Source of the DNA: CAYRNR01 sp964425605
GTDB lineage: Bacteria; Myxococcota_A; UBA796; UBA9615; CAYRNR01
DNA: 64,000 nucleotides
Assembly: GCA_964425605.1 (NCBI GenBank)
Contig: CAYRNR010000003.1
Location: forward strand, 62,001 to 126,000
Reading direction: 5' to 3'
The notes under the pieces were generated by a model. It had not been told where the DNA came from, ran no database searches, and saw only the letters and a program-made list of their open reading frames with translations. A program made the translations under genes and the position numbers. Of the stretch, positions 1-8,207 are shown piece after piece; within the stretch, counting starts at the first letter, position 1; the number at the start of each line of letters is the position of its first letter.

Positions 1-647
1 GTCGCGTAGCCCTTCTTGGGCGCCGGTCGGGCGACGGTGAGCACGTGGAGGTGGTCCGGGCTGGAGGGAGGTGCGGGCACGGCTTCCTCGATGGCCAAGG
101 GCAGCACGATCGGGTCCGCACCAGCGCGATCGCGGCAGGCGCGCGCCCCGTCCTCGGAGATGGCGATGGCGCGGGTGGCGCTGCGCAGCGTCCACAGGCC
201 CAGCGCGGTGGGGACGTGGATGCCGCGGGCGTGGACGGTGACGACCAGGGGGATGCCGGCCATGCGGCAGGCGGCCGCGGCCACGGCAGCGGCATGACCG
301 AGGAAGTGGGCGTGGACGACTCCGACGCCGTCGTCGGCGAGGCGCCGGGCCCACCACGCCGCGCGGCGCAGATCCTTGGGGCGACCGCCGAGTTCGGCCC
401 ACACGGTCTCCAGGAACCCGGGCACGGGCAGGGTGCGACGGCCCCAGCGGGCGCGCGGGATCGCCTGCACGAGGTCGGCGGGCAGGATGTCGTGATCCGG
501 TCCGTCGCGGGGCTCCAGGGTCCAGGCGCGCACGTCGACACCCGCGTCCCGCAGCGCCGCGATCTCGCTGTACACGAAGGTCTCCGACGCCGTGGGGTAG
601 CGGCCGATCAGGTAGGCGGCGACGGGTTGGGTCGGGGGCGCGGCCAT
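1..647 (-). CDS. Glycosyltransferase family 4, N-terminal part (cut by window start)
   Basis: I read this frame directly on the minus strand from the ATG at 647; it stays open to base 1, so only about 215 residues are present. The start reads MAAPPTQPVAAYLIGRYPTA, followed by SETFVYSEIAAL, the usual opening of GT4 (GT-B fold) sugar transferases of the colanic-acid/exopolysaccharide type. Further on come VVHAHFLGHAA, then the VVTVHARGI stretch, and near the cut VLTVARPAPKKGYA, the start of the C-terminal nucleotide-sugar domain (usually VGRLVEKKG). The family moves a sugar from an NDP-sugar to a growing surface glycan at the cytoplasmic membrane face. It is divergent from the sulfotransferase at 704 with 56 bp between them, which suggests a surface polysaccharide locus running off the left end. 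The acceptor and sugar cannot be told. Confidence 0.85.
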   Translation of the reverse strand, partial: MAAPPTQPVAAYLIGRYPTASETFVYSEIAALRDAGVDVRAWTLEPRDGPDHDILPADLVQAIPRARWGRRTLPVPGFLETVWAELGGRPKDLRRAAWWARRLADDGVGVVHAHFLGHAAAVAAAACRMAGIPLVVTVHARGIHVPTALGLWTLRSATRAIAISEDGARACRDRAGADPIVLPLAIEEAVPAPPSSPDHLHVLTVARPAPKKGYA

Positions 648-703
648 GACAACCCCGACGGTGGCAGATCACCCAGGCGCGCACAAGAGTATGCTTGGCC
701 ACG

Positions 704-1420
704 ATGGCGCGCGTGATCTTCCTGATGGGTGTCCAGCGCTCCGGCACGAACGCCCTGTTCAAGTCCCTGTCCAGCAGCGCGGAGGTGCGAGCGTTCAATG
801 AGAGCATGGACAGCCCGTGGTTCCACGAGCTCGACCTGCGGCCCGAGGCCGAGGTCCGGGCGCTGCTGGAGGAGGATCCCCGGCCCGTCGTCCTCAAGCC
901 CATCAACGAGACCAAGGCGCGGGCGGTCCACGACGTGTTGCGCGAGTGGGGCGACCACGACGTGCGGGTGGCGTGGACCTACCGGGACCCGGTCAACTGC
1001 TACCACTCCCACGTGAGGCGGTGGCGCGGATTCCGTGGGCAGCCCGAGGCGTTCGCGCGCCACTGGGCTCAGCGCAACGGCTCGGTGATCGACGCCATGG
1101 AGGGCCACGGCGCGCGCATCGCAGTGGTCCGATACGAGGACCTGGCCGTGGACGCGGCGGTCCTGGATCAGCTGAGCGCGTTCCTGGGGATACCGGCGTG
1201 CTACCTGTTCCGCCCGGATCGGGCCGGGGGCTGGCGCGAGGTGCCGGCGCCCGAGCAGGATCTCATCGCGCGCGAGACGGCCGACGTGCTCGCGCGTCTC
1301 GACCGGCAACGACGCTTCGCGGCGCGGCCCGATCCGCGGATGCTGACCAACCGGCTGCGCCGGATGGAGGGCCGCATCCGGCGACAGATCTTCAAGCTGC
1401 GCAGGGTAGCGTCGGGGTAA
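704..1420 (+). CDS. Sulfotransferase family protein
   Basis: 238 residues. The N-terminus has a beta-strand and loop, MGVQRSGTNALF (residues 8-19), that matches the 5'-phosphosulfate-binding loop of PAPS-dependent sulfotransferases (RSGTT-x-L). A typical later motif, VVRYEDLAVDA followed by LSAFLGIP, fits the 3'-phosphate region and C-terminal helix of the family. The length is slightly shorter than the usual 250-300 residues. A TTG at 695 lies upstream in frame, but the ATG at 704 places the P-loop strand at the normal distance from the N-terminus. Such enzymes transfer sulfate from PAPS to a sugar or lipid hydroxyl, and the divergent glycosyltransferase suggests a surface glycan as acceptor (inference). 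No PAPS synthesis gene is in the window. Confidence 0.78.
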   Translation: MARVIFLMGVQRSGTNALFKSLSSSAEVRAFNESMDSPWFHELDLRPEAEVRALLEEDPRPVVLKPINETKARAVHDVLREWGDHDVRVAWTYRDPVNCYHSHVRRWRGFRGQPEAFARHWAQRNGSVIDAMEGHGARIAVVRYEDLAVDAAVLDQLSAFLGIPACYLFRPDRAGGWREVPAPEQDLIARETADVLARLDRQRRFAARPDPRMLTNRLRRMEGRIRRQIFKLRRVASG

Positions 1421-1455
1421 CTGACCTGGTGCGGCCGAGGGGGTATCCTGGCGCC

Positions 1456-2031
1456 ATGTCTCACCACCGACGGCTGCTGTTGCTCGGGATCGCGTTGGCG
1501 CTGCTCGCCGGACCTGCGCGAGCCCAGGAGCCCCAGGACGAGCCGGATCCGGACCAGCGCCCCGCCGACGAGCTCATCATCGAGGACAACGCCAAGCACA
1601 AGGCCGCCGAGCTGGCGGTCTACGCCCGCATCGGCAGCCACGGCGCCTTCGGTCCGGGGGTGCAGCTCGCCGTGCCTGTGGCGCCGCGGGGATTCATCGA
1701 CTCCATCAACGAGGCGTTCTTCGTGGAGTTCGGCGTGGACTTCATGTGGGCTGGGCTGATCCTGCCGGGCTTCAACAGCTCGCCCTACCTCGTGGTCGCG
1801 CCCATGGGCGGGGTGAAGTGGGTCTTCTACATCACGCCCGCCTTCGAGGCGTTCACCTCCATCAAGGGCGGCGCGTACGTCTCCACCGACACGACCCAGC
1901 TCGGGGCGCTGAGCACGCCGCTGTTCGAGTGGACCTTCGGCGGCCACGTGCGGCTCTCGCAGCAGTTCGCCATCCGCTTCGAGGTGGGATACCCCGCCGT
2001 CCGGATCGGACTGCAGATCGCGTTCGAGTAG
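1456..2031 (+). CDS. Exported outer-membrane beta-barrel-like protein
   Basis: 191 residues. A signal peptide (SHHRRLLLLGIALALLAGPARA, then QEPQ) ends near residue 23, followed by an acidic stretch to about residue 50. The remainder alternates hydrophobic and polar residues, with Gly and aromatic residues at strand ends (FVEFGVDFMWAG, KWVFYITPAFEAF) and a terminal strand IGLQIAFE ending in a bulky residue. This is typical of a small eight-strand outer-membrane barrel. No family name can be assigned. It lies 35 bp after the sulfotransferase on the same strand and 1 bp before the convergent end of another barrel-like gene. Start: ATG at 1456 with a GAGGGGG about 12 bases upstream. Confidence 0.6.
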   Translation: MSHHRRLLLLGIALALLAGPARAQEPQDEPDPDQRPADELIIEDNAKHKAAELAVYARIGSHGAFGPGVQLAVPVAPRGFIDSINEAFFVEFGVDFMWAGLILPGFNSSPYLVVAPMGGVKWVFYITPAFEAFTSIKGGAYVSTDTTQLGALSTPLFEWTFGGHVRLSQQFAIRFEVGYPAVRIGLQIAFE

Positions 2032-2032
2032 G

Positions 2033-2617
2033 TCAGTCGGCCGCGTCGTCCCGCGGGGAACGTGCCGGCGGATAGAACGTCCAGGTCACCTCGATCAGCA
2101 GGGAGAACCCAGCGGCCGGACGCACGCCGGTCACGCCGGCGAGCACCAGCCCCGGCCGGGCGTACAGACCCAGGCCGAACGCGCCGCTGTACGAGAACAG
2201 GTCCGCGCCGACCCGCGCCCCGGCGCCGAAGGTGCCGTAGGTGGCGCCGTCGGCCGCGCCGATGCCGGTGAGCAGGTACGGCGCCACGGCGAACGAGGCG
2301 CGCGAGGCAGGCGAGGCGTACAGGTGCAGGTAGGTGCGCTGGAGGTACACGCCGCGGCCCAGCTCGGCCCGGGCGCGGATCATGCCGACCACGTCCCACT
2401 GGAGGTCCAGCGAGGCGCCGTCGGAGAGGAACAGGCGCAGCTCGGGCGCGGCGGCCTCCCACGCGAAGCCGGCCTCGGCGTCGCCGGCGAGCAGGCCGGC
2501 GGCGGCGTTCCAGCCCAGGCCGACCGTGCGCTGACGAGCTTCGACGTCCACGGCGGGGGTACCGACAGCAGCGCATACCGTGAGAGCGAGGAGGACGCGT
2601 CGGGGCGAGGCGAGCAA
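2033..2617 (-). CDS. Exported outer-membrane barrel-like protein (paralogue of the upstream gene)
   Basis: 194 residues. The N-terminus MLASPRRVLLALTVCAAVGT is a signal peptide ending near VEARQ. The mature part has VGLGWNAAAGLLAGD near its start and ends in strands such as FSLLIEVTWTFYPP, closely mirroring the GIGWGGAWG and FEMTWTVHLPIP segments of the gene at 2618-3253, so the two look like tandem paralogues. The start codon appears to be TTG at 2617, immediately after the TAG of the upstream gene, so translation is probably coupled. A later start would remove the signal peptide. Function beyond 'outer-membrane protein' is unknown. Confidence 0.6.
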   Translation of the reverse strand: MLASPRRVLLALTVCAAVGTPAVDVEARQRTVGLGWNAAAGLLAGDAEAGFAWEAAAPELRLFLSDGASLDLQWDVVGMIRARAELGRGVYLQRTYLHLYASPASRASFAVAPYLLTGIGAADGATYGTFGAGARVGADLFSYSGAFGLGLYARPGLVLAGVTGVRPAAGFSLLIEVTWTFYPPARSPRDDAAD

Positions 2618-3253
2618 CTACTCGGGGCGCGGGATGGGCAGGTGCACGGTCCAGGTCATCTCGAAGACCGCCTCGAAGCCGGGGGTCGATTCGGAATCGG
2701 ACATGCCCCAGTAGTCGTAGGCGCTTCCGGTGACATGGAAGCTGGGCCTGCCGTAGAAGCCCATGGTCATCTCGTCGGTGATATACACCTCTCCGCCGAT
2801 CCGCGAGCCGATCTCGAAGACGGTGGCAGTGGCGATGCCAGCCCAGTCGAAACCACGGAGGCCGATGAACGGCGCCACCGAGAAGAACTTGCCGTCTCCC
2901 TGCGGCACCCAGAAATGGGCGTAGACCTTGAACGCGCCCACGTCGAGCGAGGACTTCGTCGCATCGTCGGGCCAATCCTCGTACATGCGGATGGTCTCGC
3001 CGATGTCGAAGCTGAAGTCGATGGAGATGTCGTTGGTCGGGAACAGCCTGATCTCGAAGTTCGCGTCGAAGGCGAAGTAGGCCTTGTCCCCGGCTTCGAA
3101 GAAGATGTCCATGTCCTTGTCGACCTGCACACCCCAGGCGCCACCCCAGCCGATCCCGAGGAGGCGGTCGCGAGCAGCCGCTTCGCCGCTCATCGCTGTG
3201 ATGGTGAAGGCCAGAACGCACCCCACAATCAAAAATCTCCATCCCGTGTGCAT
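2618..3253 (-). CDS. Exported outer-membrane barrel-like protein
   Basis: 211 residues. There is a clear signal peptide (MHTGWRFLIVGCVLAFTITA, cleavage near GEAAARD). The mature protein begins with LLGIGWGGAWGVQVDKD and consists of alternating strands (AYFAFDANFEIRLFP, ISIDFSFDIGETI, FSVAPFIGLRGFDW, EAVFEMTWTV) expected for an outer-membrane beta-barrel of 8-10 strands. It is first in a two-gene minus-strand operon with its shorter paralogue at 2033-2617. Codons are somewhat less GC-rich at third positions than in the neighbours. No enzyme motif is present and the cargo or partner is unknown. Confidence 0.62.
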   Translation of the reverse strand: MHTGWRFLIVGCVLAFTITAMSGEAAARDRLLGIGWGGAWGVQVDKDMDIFFEAGDKAYFAFDANFEIRLFPTNDISIDFSFDIGETIRMYEDWPDDATKSSLDVGAFKVYAHFWVPQGDGKFFSVAPFIGLRGFDWAGIATATVFEIGSRIGGEVYITDEMTMGFYGRPSFHVTGSAYDYWGMSDSESTPGFEAVFEMTWTVHLPIPRPE

Positions 3254-3411
3254 GTGGACTCCCTTCGAAAGTGGCTCGACCCGCCCAGTACGATCTGAGC
3301 GAAGTATAGAAAGTCCGCACCACGTTCGCTACCAGCACGACATCGGCCGGGTGGCCCCCTCCCTGCGCACGCGATAGGATCGCCGTTCGAGGGAAACCAC
3401 CGGGAGATCCG

Positions 3412-5079
3412 ATGCAGCTGTACACGAAGATCCTCATCGGCATGGGCGTGGGCGTGGTGCTCGGCTTCCTGGTGGGCCCCAACTCGTTCCTGTTGCCCGA
3501 CGACGGGGTGGAGCTGACCCACGAGGAGCTGGACGACGCCAAGGAGCTGAACGAAGAGAACGCCCTGGTGTTCAGCAGCCCGGAGGGCGGGACGCCGATC
3601 CAGCTGGCCCACGGGGTCAAGCGGATGCGGGTGCTCGAGGAGCGGCCGGGCGAGCCCACGTGGCTGAAGGTGCGGTGGGTCCTGACCACGGGCGACCTGT
3701 TGCGGCTCCAGGCGGACGGCGTGGAGGGCGCCTCCACCATCGAGGCGGGCGAGGAGCTGCAGGGGTGGGTGATCGAGCGGGTGCCCGAGGTGCGGCGCTA
3801 CGCGCCCATCGGCCTGATCCTGGTGAACTCCACCGAGTGGATCGGCCGGCTCTTCCTGGCCCTGATCAAGATGATCGTCGTGCCGCTGGTGTTCTTCTCG
3901 CTGGTGGTCGGCGTGGCCTCGCTGGGCGACTTCCGCAAGCTGGGACGCATCGGGGCGCGCACCGTCGGATTCTTCGTGCTCACCACGGCCATGGCCCTGG
4001 TGATCGGGGTGACGCTCACCAACTTGATCAAGCCTGGCAAGCTGCTGTCGGAGGACGATCGCACGTCGCTCCTGGCGAGCTACGAGTCCGCGGCCGGCGA
4101 CACGGTGGAACAGGCCGCGGAGGCGCCGTCGCTCACAGACCAGCTCCTGGCCATCGTGCCCGACAATCCCATCGAGGCCCTGGCCAAGGGCGACATGCTC
4201 CAGATCATCTTCTTCGCGCTGATGCTGGGCATCGCCCTGACGTTCATGAAGGCGCGCAAGTCCAAGCCTGTGGTGGAGCTGTTCAACCGCCTCAACGAGG
4301 CGATGGTGATGCTGGTCCACATCGTCATGAAGCTGGCGCCCTACGGCGTGGCGGCGCTGCTGTTCAAGGTGATCGGCAGCACCGGGCCGTCGGTGCTGCT
4401 GGCGCTGGGGGTGTACGGGCTGGTGGTGCTGGCGGGGCTGGCGATCCACCTGACGATCACCTACGGATCGGTGGTCAAGTTCGGCGCCAAGCTCCCGTTC
4501 ATCCCGTTCATCAAGGCGATCCGGCCCGCGATGCTGCTGGGCTTCTCCACGTCGTCGTCGTCCGCGACGCTGCCGGTGACCAAGGAGTGCGCGGAGGACA
4601 ACCTCGGCGTCAGCCCCGAGGTCAGCAGCTTCGTGCTGCCCCTGGGCGCGACCATCAACATGGACGGCACGGCCCTGTACCAGGGGGTGGCCGCGATCTT
4701 CATCGCGCAGATCTACGGCATGGACCTGGGCTTCGCCGACCAGCTGACGATCATCGTCTCGGCCACGCTGGCCTCGGTGGGGGCCGCGGGGGTACCCGGC
4801 GCGGGGATGATCACCCTGGCCATGGTGCTCACGGCCGTGGGCGTGCCCACCGAGGGGATCGCCCTGGTGCTCGGCGTGGACCGGCTACTGGACATGTTCC
4901 GCACCGCCACCAACCTCACCGGCGACAGCGCCTGTACGGCGTTCATGGCCCGGCTCGAGGGCGAGCAGCTGCACATCCTGACCAAGGAGGAGGACGCGGC
5001 CGACTCCAAGCTCGGTTTCGAGAGCCGGCTCGACGAGGGGCCCCACCCCGTGCCGCCGGACCCGGACGAGGACGAGTAG
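3412..5079 (+). CDS. Dicarboxylate/amino acid:cation symporter (DAACS, SLC1-like) with SH3-like insert
   Basis: 555 residues, about 110 more than the usual 415-440. Core motifs of the Glt/DctA family are intact: HP1 serine-rich loop SSSSATLPVT (near 380-390), NMDGTALYQ (416-424) for cation/substrate binding, HP2 AGVPGAGMITLA, and the TM8 stretch DRLLDMFRTATNLTGDS with its substrate-binding Asp and Asn. These proteins import glutamate, aspartate or C4-dicarboxylates with Na+ or H+. The extra length is a single block, residues about 30-130, between TM1 and TM2; VKRMRVLEERPGEPTWLKVR followed by GWVIERV looks like a bacterial SH3 fold. The C-terminal tail is acidic (PDPDEDE). Start: ATG at 3412 after GGGAGATCCG. 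A small membrane protein follows 24 bp downstream. Confidence 0.93.
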   Translation: MQLYTKILIGMGVGVVLGFLVGPNSFLLPDDGVELTHEELDDAKELNEENALVFSSPEGGTPIQLAHGVKRMRVLEERPGEPTWLKVRWVLTTGDLLRLQADGVEGASTIEAGEELQGWVIERVPEVRRYAPIGLILVNSTEWIGRLFLALIKMIVVPLVFFSLVVGVASLGDFRKLGRIGARTVGFFVLTTAMALVIGVTLTNLIKPGKLLSEDDRTSLLASYESAAGDTVEQAAEAPSLTDQLLAIVPDNPIEALAKGDMLQIIFFALMLGIALTFMKARKSKPVVELFNRLNEAMVMLVHIVMKLAPYGVAALLFKVIGSTGPSVLLALGVYGLVVLAGLAIHLTITYGSVVKFGAKLPFIPFIKAIRPAMLLGFSTSSSSATLPVTKECAEDNLGVSPEVSSFVLPLGATINMDGTALYQGVAAIFIAQIYGMDLGFADQLTIIVSATLASVGAAGVPGAGMITLAMVLTAVGVPTEGIALVLGVDRLLDMFRTATNLTGDSACTAFMARLEGEQLHILTKEEDAADSKLGFESRLDEGPHPVPPDPDEDE

Positions 5080-5103
5080 CCCCATGACCCACGGGAGCAA
5101 CGG

Positions 5104-5493
5104 ATGAAGCGCAAGCAAGGCATCTACTGGGCGGTCCTGCTGGTCGGCCTGGGCGGCATCCTGCTGGTGTACTACGTGCTGGAGAGCCGCGAGCCCAGGA
5201 TCCACCGCGCGCCCGTGGACCTGGAGACCATCCGCATGCGCTTCGACTCCATCGAGCACAGCGTCAACAGCCAGATGACCGAGCAGCTGATGACCATGGC
5301 GGCGAGCGCGCAGTCCGAGGGGAAGCTGACCAAGGAGGCCCTGAACAGCCTGGACGTGGCCAGCGAGCAGGCGTGCCTGGACGACATGATCACCGACCAC
5401 GAGCTGCTCACCCTCGCCGACCCCATCTCCCGGGTCACGCAGGGCAAGGGCGTCGCGTCACGGGACGACGTGCGGAGGATGCTGTCTCAGTAG
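5104..5493 (+). CDS. Small membrane-anchored protein of unknown function
   Basis: 129 residues. KRKQG and then a single hydrophobic segment, IYWAVLLVGLGGILLVYYVL (residues 7-26), give an N-in/C-out anchor. The remaining 100 residues are soluble and helical (MRFDSIEHSVNSQMTEQLMT) and include one Cys (DVASEQACLDDM). I do not recognise the family. It starts 24 bp after the symporter with GGGAGCAACGG before the ATG, so the two are probably co-transcribed, and its extracytoplasmic part lies on the same side as the symporter's SH3-like insert. A role as an accessory subunit is only an inference. It ends 4 bp before the convergent MopE-repeat gene. Confidence 0.6.
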   Translation: MKRKQGIYWAVLLVGLGGILLVYYVLESREPRIHRAPVDLETIRMRFDSIEHSVNSQMTEQLMTMAASAQSEGKLTKEALNSLDVASEQACLDDMITDHELLTLADPISRVTQGKGVASRDDVRRMLSQ

Positions 5494-5497
5494 GCCG

Positions 5498-8107
5498 TCA
5501 GCGCCGGCGGCGAATCCCGATCAACACGGCGAGCGCGAGGGCGGCGTAGGGGCCCGCGGCCGGGGTGGCGCGGTCGACCGAGCACGAGCAGTCGTCGTCG
5601 TCTCCGGCGGAGTCGTCGTCGTCACCACCAGTGCAGTCGTCGTCGTACTGGTCGGCGATGCCATCGCAGTCGTCGTCGAGGCCGTTGTCGCAGATCTCGG
5701 TGGCGTCCGGGTGGACCATGGGGTCGTTGTCGTCGCAGTCCTCGCCGTACGCGCCGCCATCGAAGCCGTCGCCGTCGATGTCCTTGAGATCCTCGCCGTC
5801 GCAGTCCTGGTCGATGTTGTCGTAGGGGATCTCCTGGGCGCCGGGGTAGGTGCCCGCGTTGTAGTCGTCGCAGTCCTCCTCGTCACCGCAGCCGGACCAG
5901 CCGTCGTGGTCGTAGTCGATGCCGTCGTCCACCTGGCCGTTGCAGTCGTTGTCCTTGCCGTCGCAGACCTCGGTCTCGTCGGGGTTGACCGCGGCGTCGA
6001 AGTCGTCGCAGTCGCCGGTGCAGATGGTGTACGTGTCCAGATCCACGTCGGCGGTCTCGAGGGTGGCCGGGTTGCAGTCGTCGTCCACGTCCCCGTTGCA
6101 GATCTCGGTGGCGGCGGGGTGGCGGGCCGCGTCCTCGTCGTCGCAGTCGCCCTCGCACTCGGCGTAGCCGTCGCCGTCGTTGTCCTCCTCGGTGGCCTCG
6201 AGGTCGTCCAGGCAGTCCGAGTCGATGCCGTCGCCGCAGGTTTCGGGGGCGCCGGGATGGACGGTGTCGTCGGCGTCGTCGCACTCGGCGCAGGCCATGT
6301 AGCCGTCGCCGTCCTCGTCCACCTCGTACTCGGCCAGATCGCCGTCGCAGTCGTTGTCGAGCTCGTCACACAGCTCGATGGCGCCGTCGTAGATGGTGGG
6401 GTCCGTGTCGTCGCAGTCCCCCGCACACGGCGTCTGCAGGTCACCGTCGGCGTCCAGGCCCTCGTCGATGATCCCGTCGCAGTCGTTGTCGGCGAGGTCG
6501 CACAGCTCGGGCGCGCCAGGGTAGGTGTAGTCCGCGTTGTCGTCGCAGTCCTCGCACTCCACCACGCCGTCGAGGTCCGCGTCGGTGGTCTCGTCGGCCG
6601 GGAGCTGGTTGTCGCAGTCGTTGTCGAGCTCGTCGCACAGCTCGGGCGCGCCAGGGTAGATGGTGGCGTCGGTGTCGTCGCAGTCCCCCGCGCACACGGT
6701 GATCCCGTCGCCGTCCGCGTCGAGGCCGTCGTCCACGAACCCGTCACAGTCGTTGTCGATCAGATCGCAGATCTCCTGGGCGCCGGGGTAGGTGATGGGG
6801 TCGCCGTCGTCGCAGTCGTCGCAGAACACCGAGCCGTCGCCGTCGCCGTCGTAGATCTCGTCCTGGGGGATGTCGCCGTCGCAGTCGTTGTCCTGCTCGT
6901 CGCACAGCTCGGGCGCGCCGGGGTAGACGGTGGCGTCGGTGTCGTCGCAGTCGCCGTCGCACAGCGTCAGGCCGTCGAGGTCGTGGTCCGCGGACTCGTC
7001 GACGGTGCCGTCGCAGTTGTTGTCCACGCCGTCACACAGCTCGGTGAAGGCCGGATGGACCGCGGGATCGGCGTCGTCGCAGTCCCCCTCGCAGGTGGTC
7101 CAGCCGTCGCCGTCGAGGTCGAAGCCGTCGTCGACCCAGCCGTTGCAGTCGTTGTCCAGGCCGTCGCAGGCCTCCACCGCGGCGGGGTTCACCGCGGCGT
7201 CGGTGTCGTCGCAGTCCGTGTCCGGGCCGCAGTCGAGGAAGCCGTCGGCGTCCACGTCGGCGCCCGTGCCGTCGATACCGTCGCAGTCCTGGTCGATGCC
7301 GTCGTTGCAGATCTCCTCGGCGCCGGGGTGCACCGAGGCGTCCTGGTTGTCGCAGTCGCCGTCGCACACGCCCCAGCCGTCGCCGTCGGCGTCGAAGCAA
7401 GGCAGCGGCGGATCGAAGCGCAGGGCGTAGCTGGCGGACAGGCTGGCGGCGTCGTACGAGGCCTGCAGGTAGTAGCCCTGGACGTCGTCGACGATCCCCA
7501 CCGTGGCCGAGGCGCCGAGGTCGTAGCCGGCGTCGCCGAACAGCACGTCCTGGTAGTGGAACTCGATGGCGCCGTCCTCCTCGAACAGCTTCACCTCGAA
7601 CGTGCAGTCGCCGATGTTGTAGTAGGGCGCGTTGTTGTACCAGTGGGGGACGTTGACCCACTCCACGAGGAACTCGCGGGTGGGGGACGTGCCGATGGTC
7701 TCGTAGCGCACGGCGCCGCCCGCTTCCGGGTTGAGGTTGTCCCACAACGGCAAGATGCCGCGGAAGGCCGCGATGGCCAGCGATTCGTTGGTGCTGTCCA
7801 GGGCCACGGGGCCGTCGAAGTGCAGCGCGCCGTCCGAGCTGATGGTCACCGTGTCGTAGATCTGGCCGTAGAAATCGAAGTCGAAGCCGATGGGCACCTC
7901 GGCGAAGTCGTCGTCCGACAGCGGCAGCAACGTCGACGCCGAGACCAGCGAGAACGCCACGTCGTCGGTCCAGTTGTAGCCGTAGCCGTCCGGTCCACCC
8001 CCCAGGGCGTCGGCGCGCTCCACCTGCAGCGGGATGGCGACGATGCCGGCCAGGGCGAGCAGGCCCCAGAAGAGAAACCTGCGCTTGTAGTGGATCATCT
8101 CGGTCAT
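5498..8107 (-). CDS. MopE-repeat surface protein with MYXO-CTERM anchor (13 repeats)
   Basis: 869 residues. A positively charged N-terminus and helix (HYKRRFLFWGLLALAGIVAI) form a signal peptide ending near ADALGGG. Residues about 40-235 are a beta-sandwich with VPIGFDFDFYGQIYDTVTIS and DGALHF, also found in the paralogue at 8208. Residues 240-815 hold 13 MopE-like repeats (D-x-DGDG...GDCDD...YPGA-x-E-x-CDG-x-DNDCDG), rich in Asp and paired Cys and of the type linked to metal binding. The C-terminus has poly-Asp (GDDDDSAGDDDD), CSCS, a short helix and RRRR, a MYXO-CTERM sorting signal for outer-surface anchoring. Start: ATG at 8107 with GGAGGACGGACC upstream. The substrate or ligand is unknown; calcium binding by the repeats is an inference. 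Confidence 0.88.
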   Translation of the reverse strand: MTEMIHYKRRFLFWGLLALAGIVAIPLQVERADALGGGPDGYGYNWTDDVAFSLVSASTLLPLSDDDFAEVPIGFDFDFYGQIYDTVTISSDGALHFDGPVALDSTNESLAIAAFRGILPLWDNLNPEAGGAVRYETIGTSPTREFLVEWVNVPHWYNNAPYYNIGDCTFEVKLFEEDGAIEFHYQDVLFGDAGYDLGASATVGIVDDVQGYYLQASYDAASLSASYALRFDPPLPCFDADGDGWGVCDGDCDNQDASVHPGAEEICNDGIDQDCDGIDGTGADVDADGFLDCGPDTDCDDTDAAVNPAAVEACDGLDNDCNGWVDDGFDLDGDGWTTCEGDCDDADPAVHPAFTELCDGVDNNCDGTVDESADHDLDGLTLCDGDCDDTDATVYPGAPELCDEQDNDCDGDIPQDEIYDGDGDGSVFCDDCDDGDPITYPGAQEICDLIDNDCDGFVDDGLDADGDGITVCAGDCDDTDATIYPGAPELCDELDNDCDNQLPADETTDADLDGVVECEDCDDNADYTYPGAPELCDLADNDCDGIIDEGLDADGDLQTPCAGDCDDTDPTIYDGAIELCDELDNDCDGDLAEYEVDEDGDGYMACAECDDADDTVHPGAPETCGDGIDSDCLDDLEATEEDNDGDGYAECEGDCDDEDAARHPAATEICNGDVDDDCNPATLETADVDLDTYTICTGDCDDFDAAVNPDETEVCDGKDNDCNGQVDDGIDYDHDGWSGCGDEEDCDDYNAGTYPGAQEIPYDNIDQDCDGEDLKDIDGDGFDGGAYGEDCDDNDPMVHPDATEICDNGLDDDCDGIADQYDDDCTGGDDDDSAGDDDDCSCSVDRATPAAGPYAALALAVLIGIRRRR
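6374..6907 (-). repeat. 267-bp direct repeat: duplicated two-repeat MopE module
   Basis: Within the 869-residue protein, residues 401-489 and 490-578 are two consecutive 89-residue modules with the same order: LCDE-x-DNDCD, an acidic linker with CDD or ECEDCDD, TYPGA-x-E-x-CDL-x-DNDCDG, then GLDADGD and AGDCDDTD. The DNA boundaries are 6641-6907 and 6374-6640, exactly 267 bp each. The paralogue at 8208 lacks this block, so the 13 versus 9 repeat difference is explained largely by local tandem duplication. Confidence 0.7.
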
Positions 8108-8207
8108 GGTCCGTCCTCCAACGTGGCACCCGGGCGTGGGTATCCGGCGATCCTACGCCAAGGACCACGGCGGTTGAAGACGGGGGGACAGGAAAGTAGG
8201 GAGGGGC

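Noticed and set aside
1..716. Plus-strand frames at the left edge
   Set aside because: The minus strand encodes a clear GT4 glycosyltransferase there, and the plus frames are its shadows.
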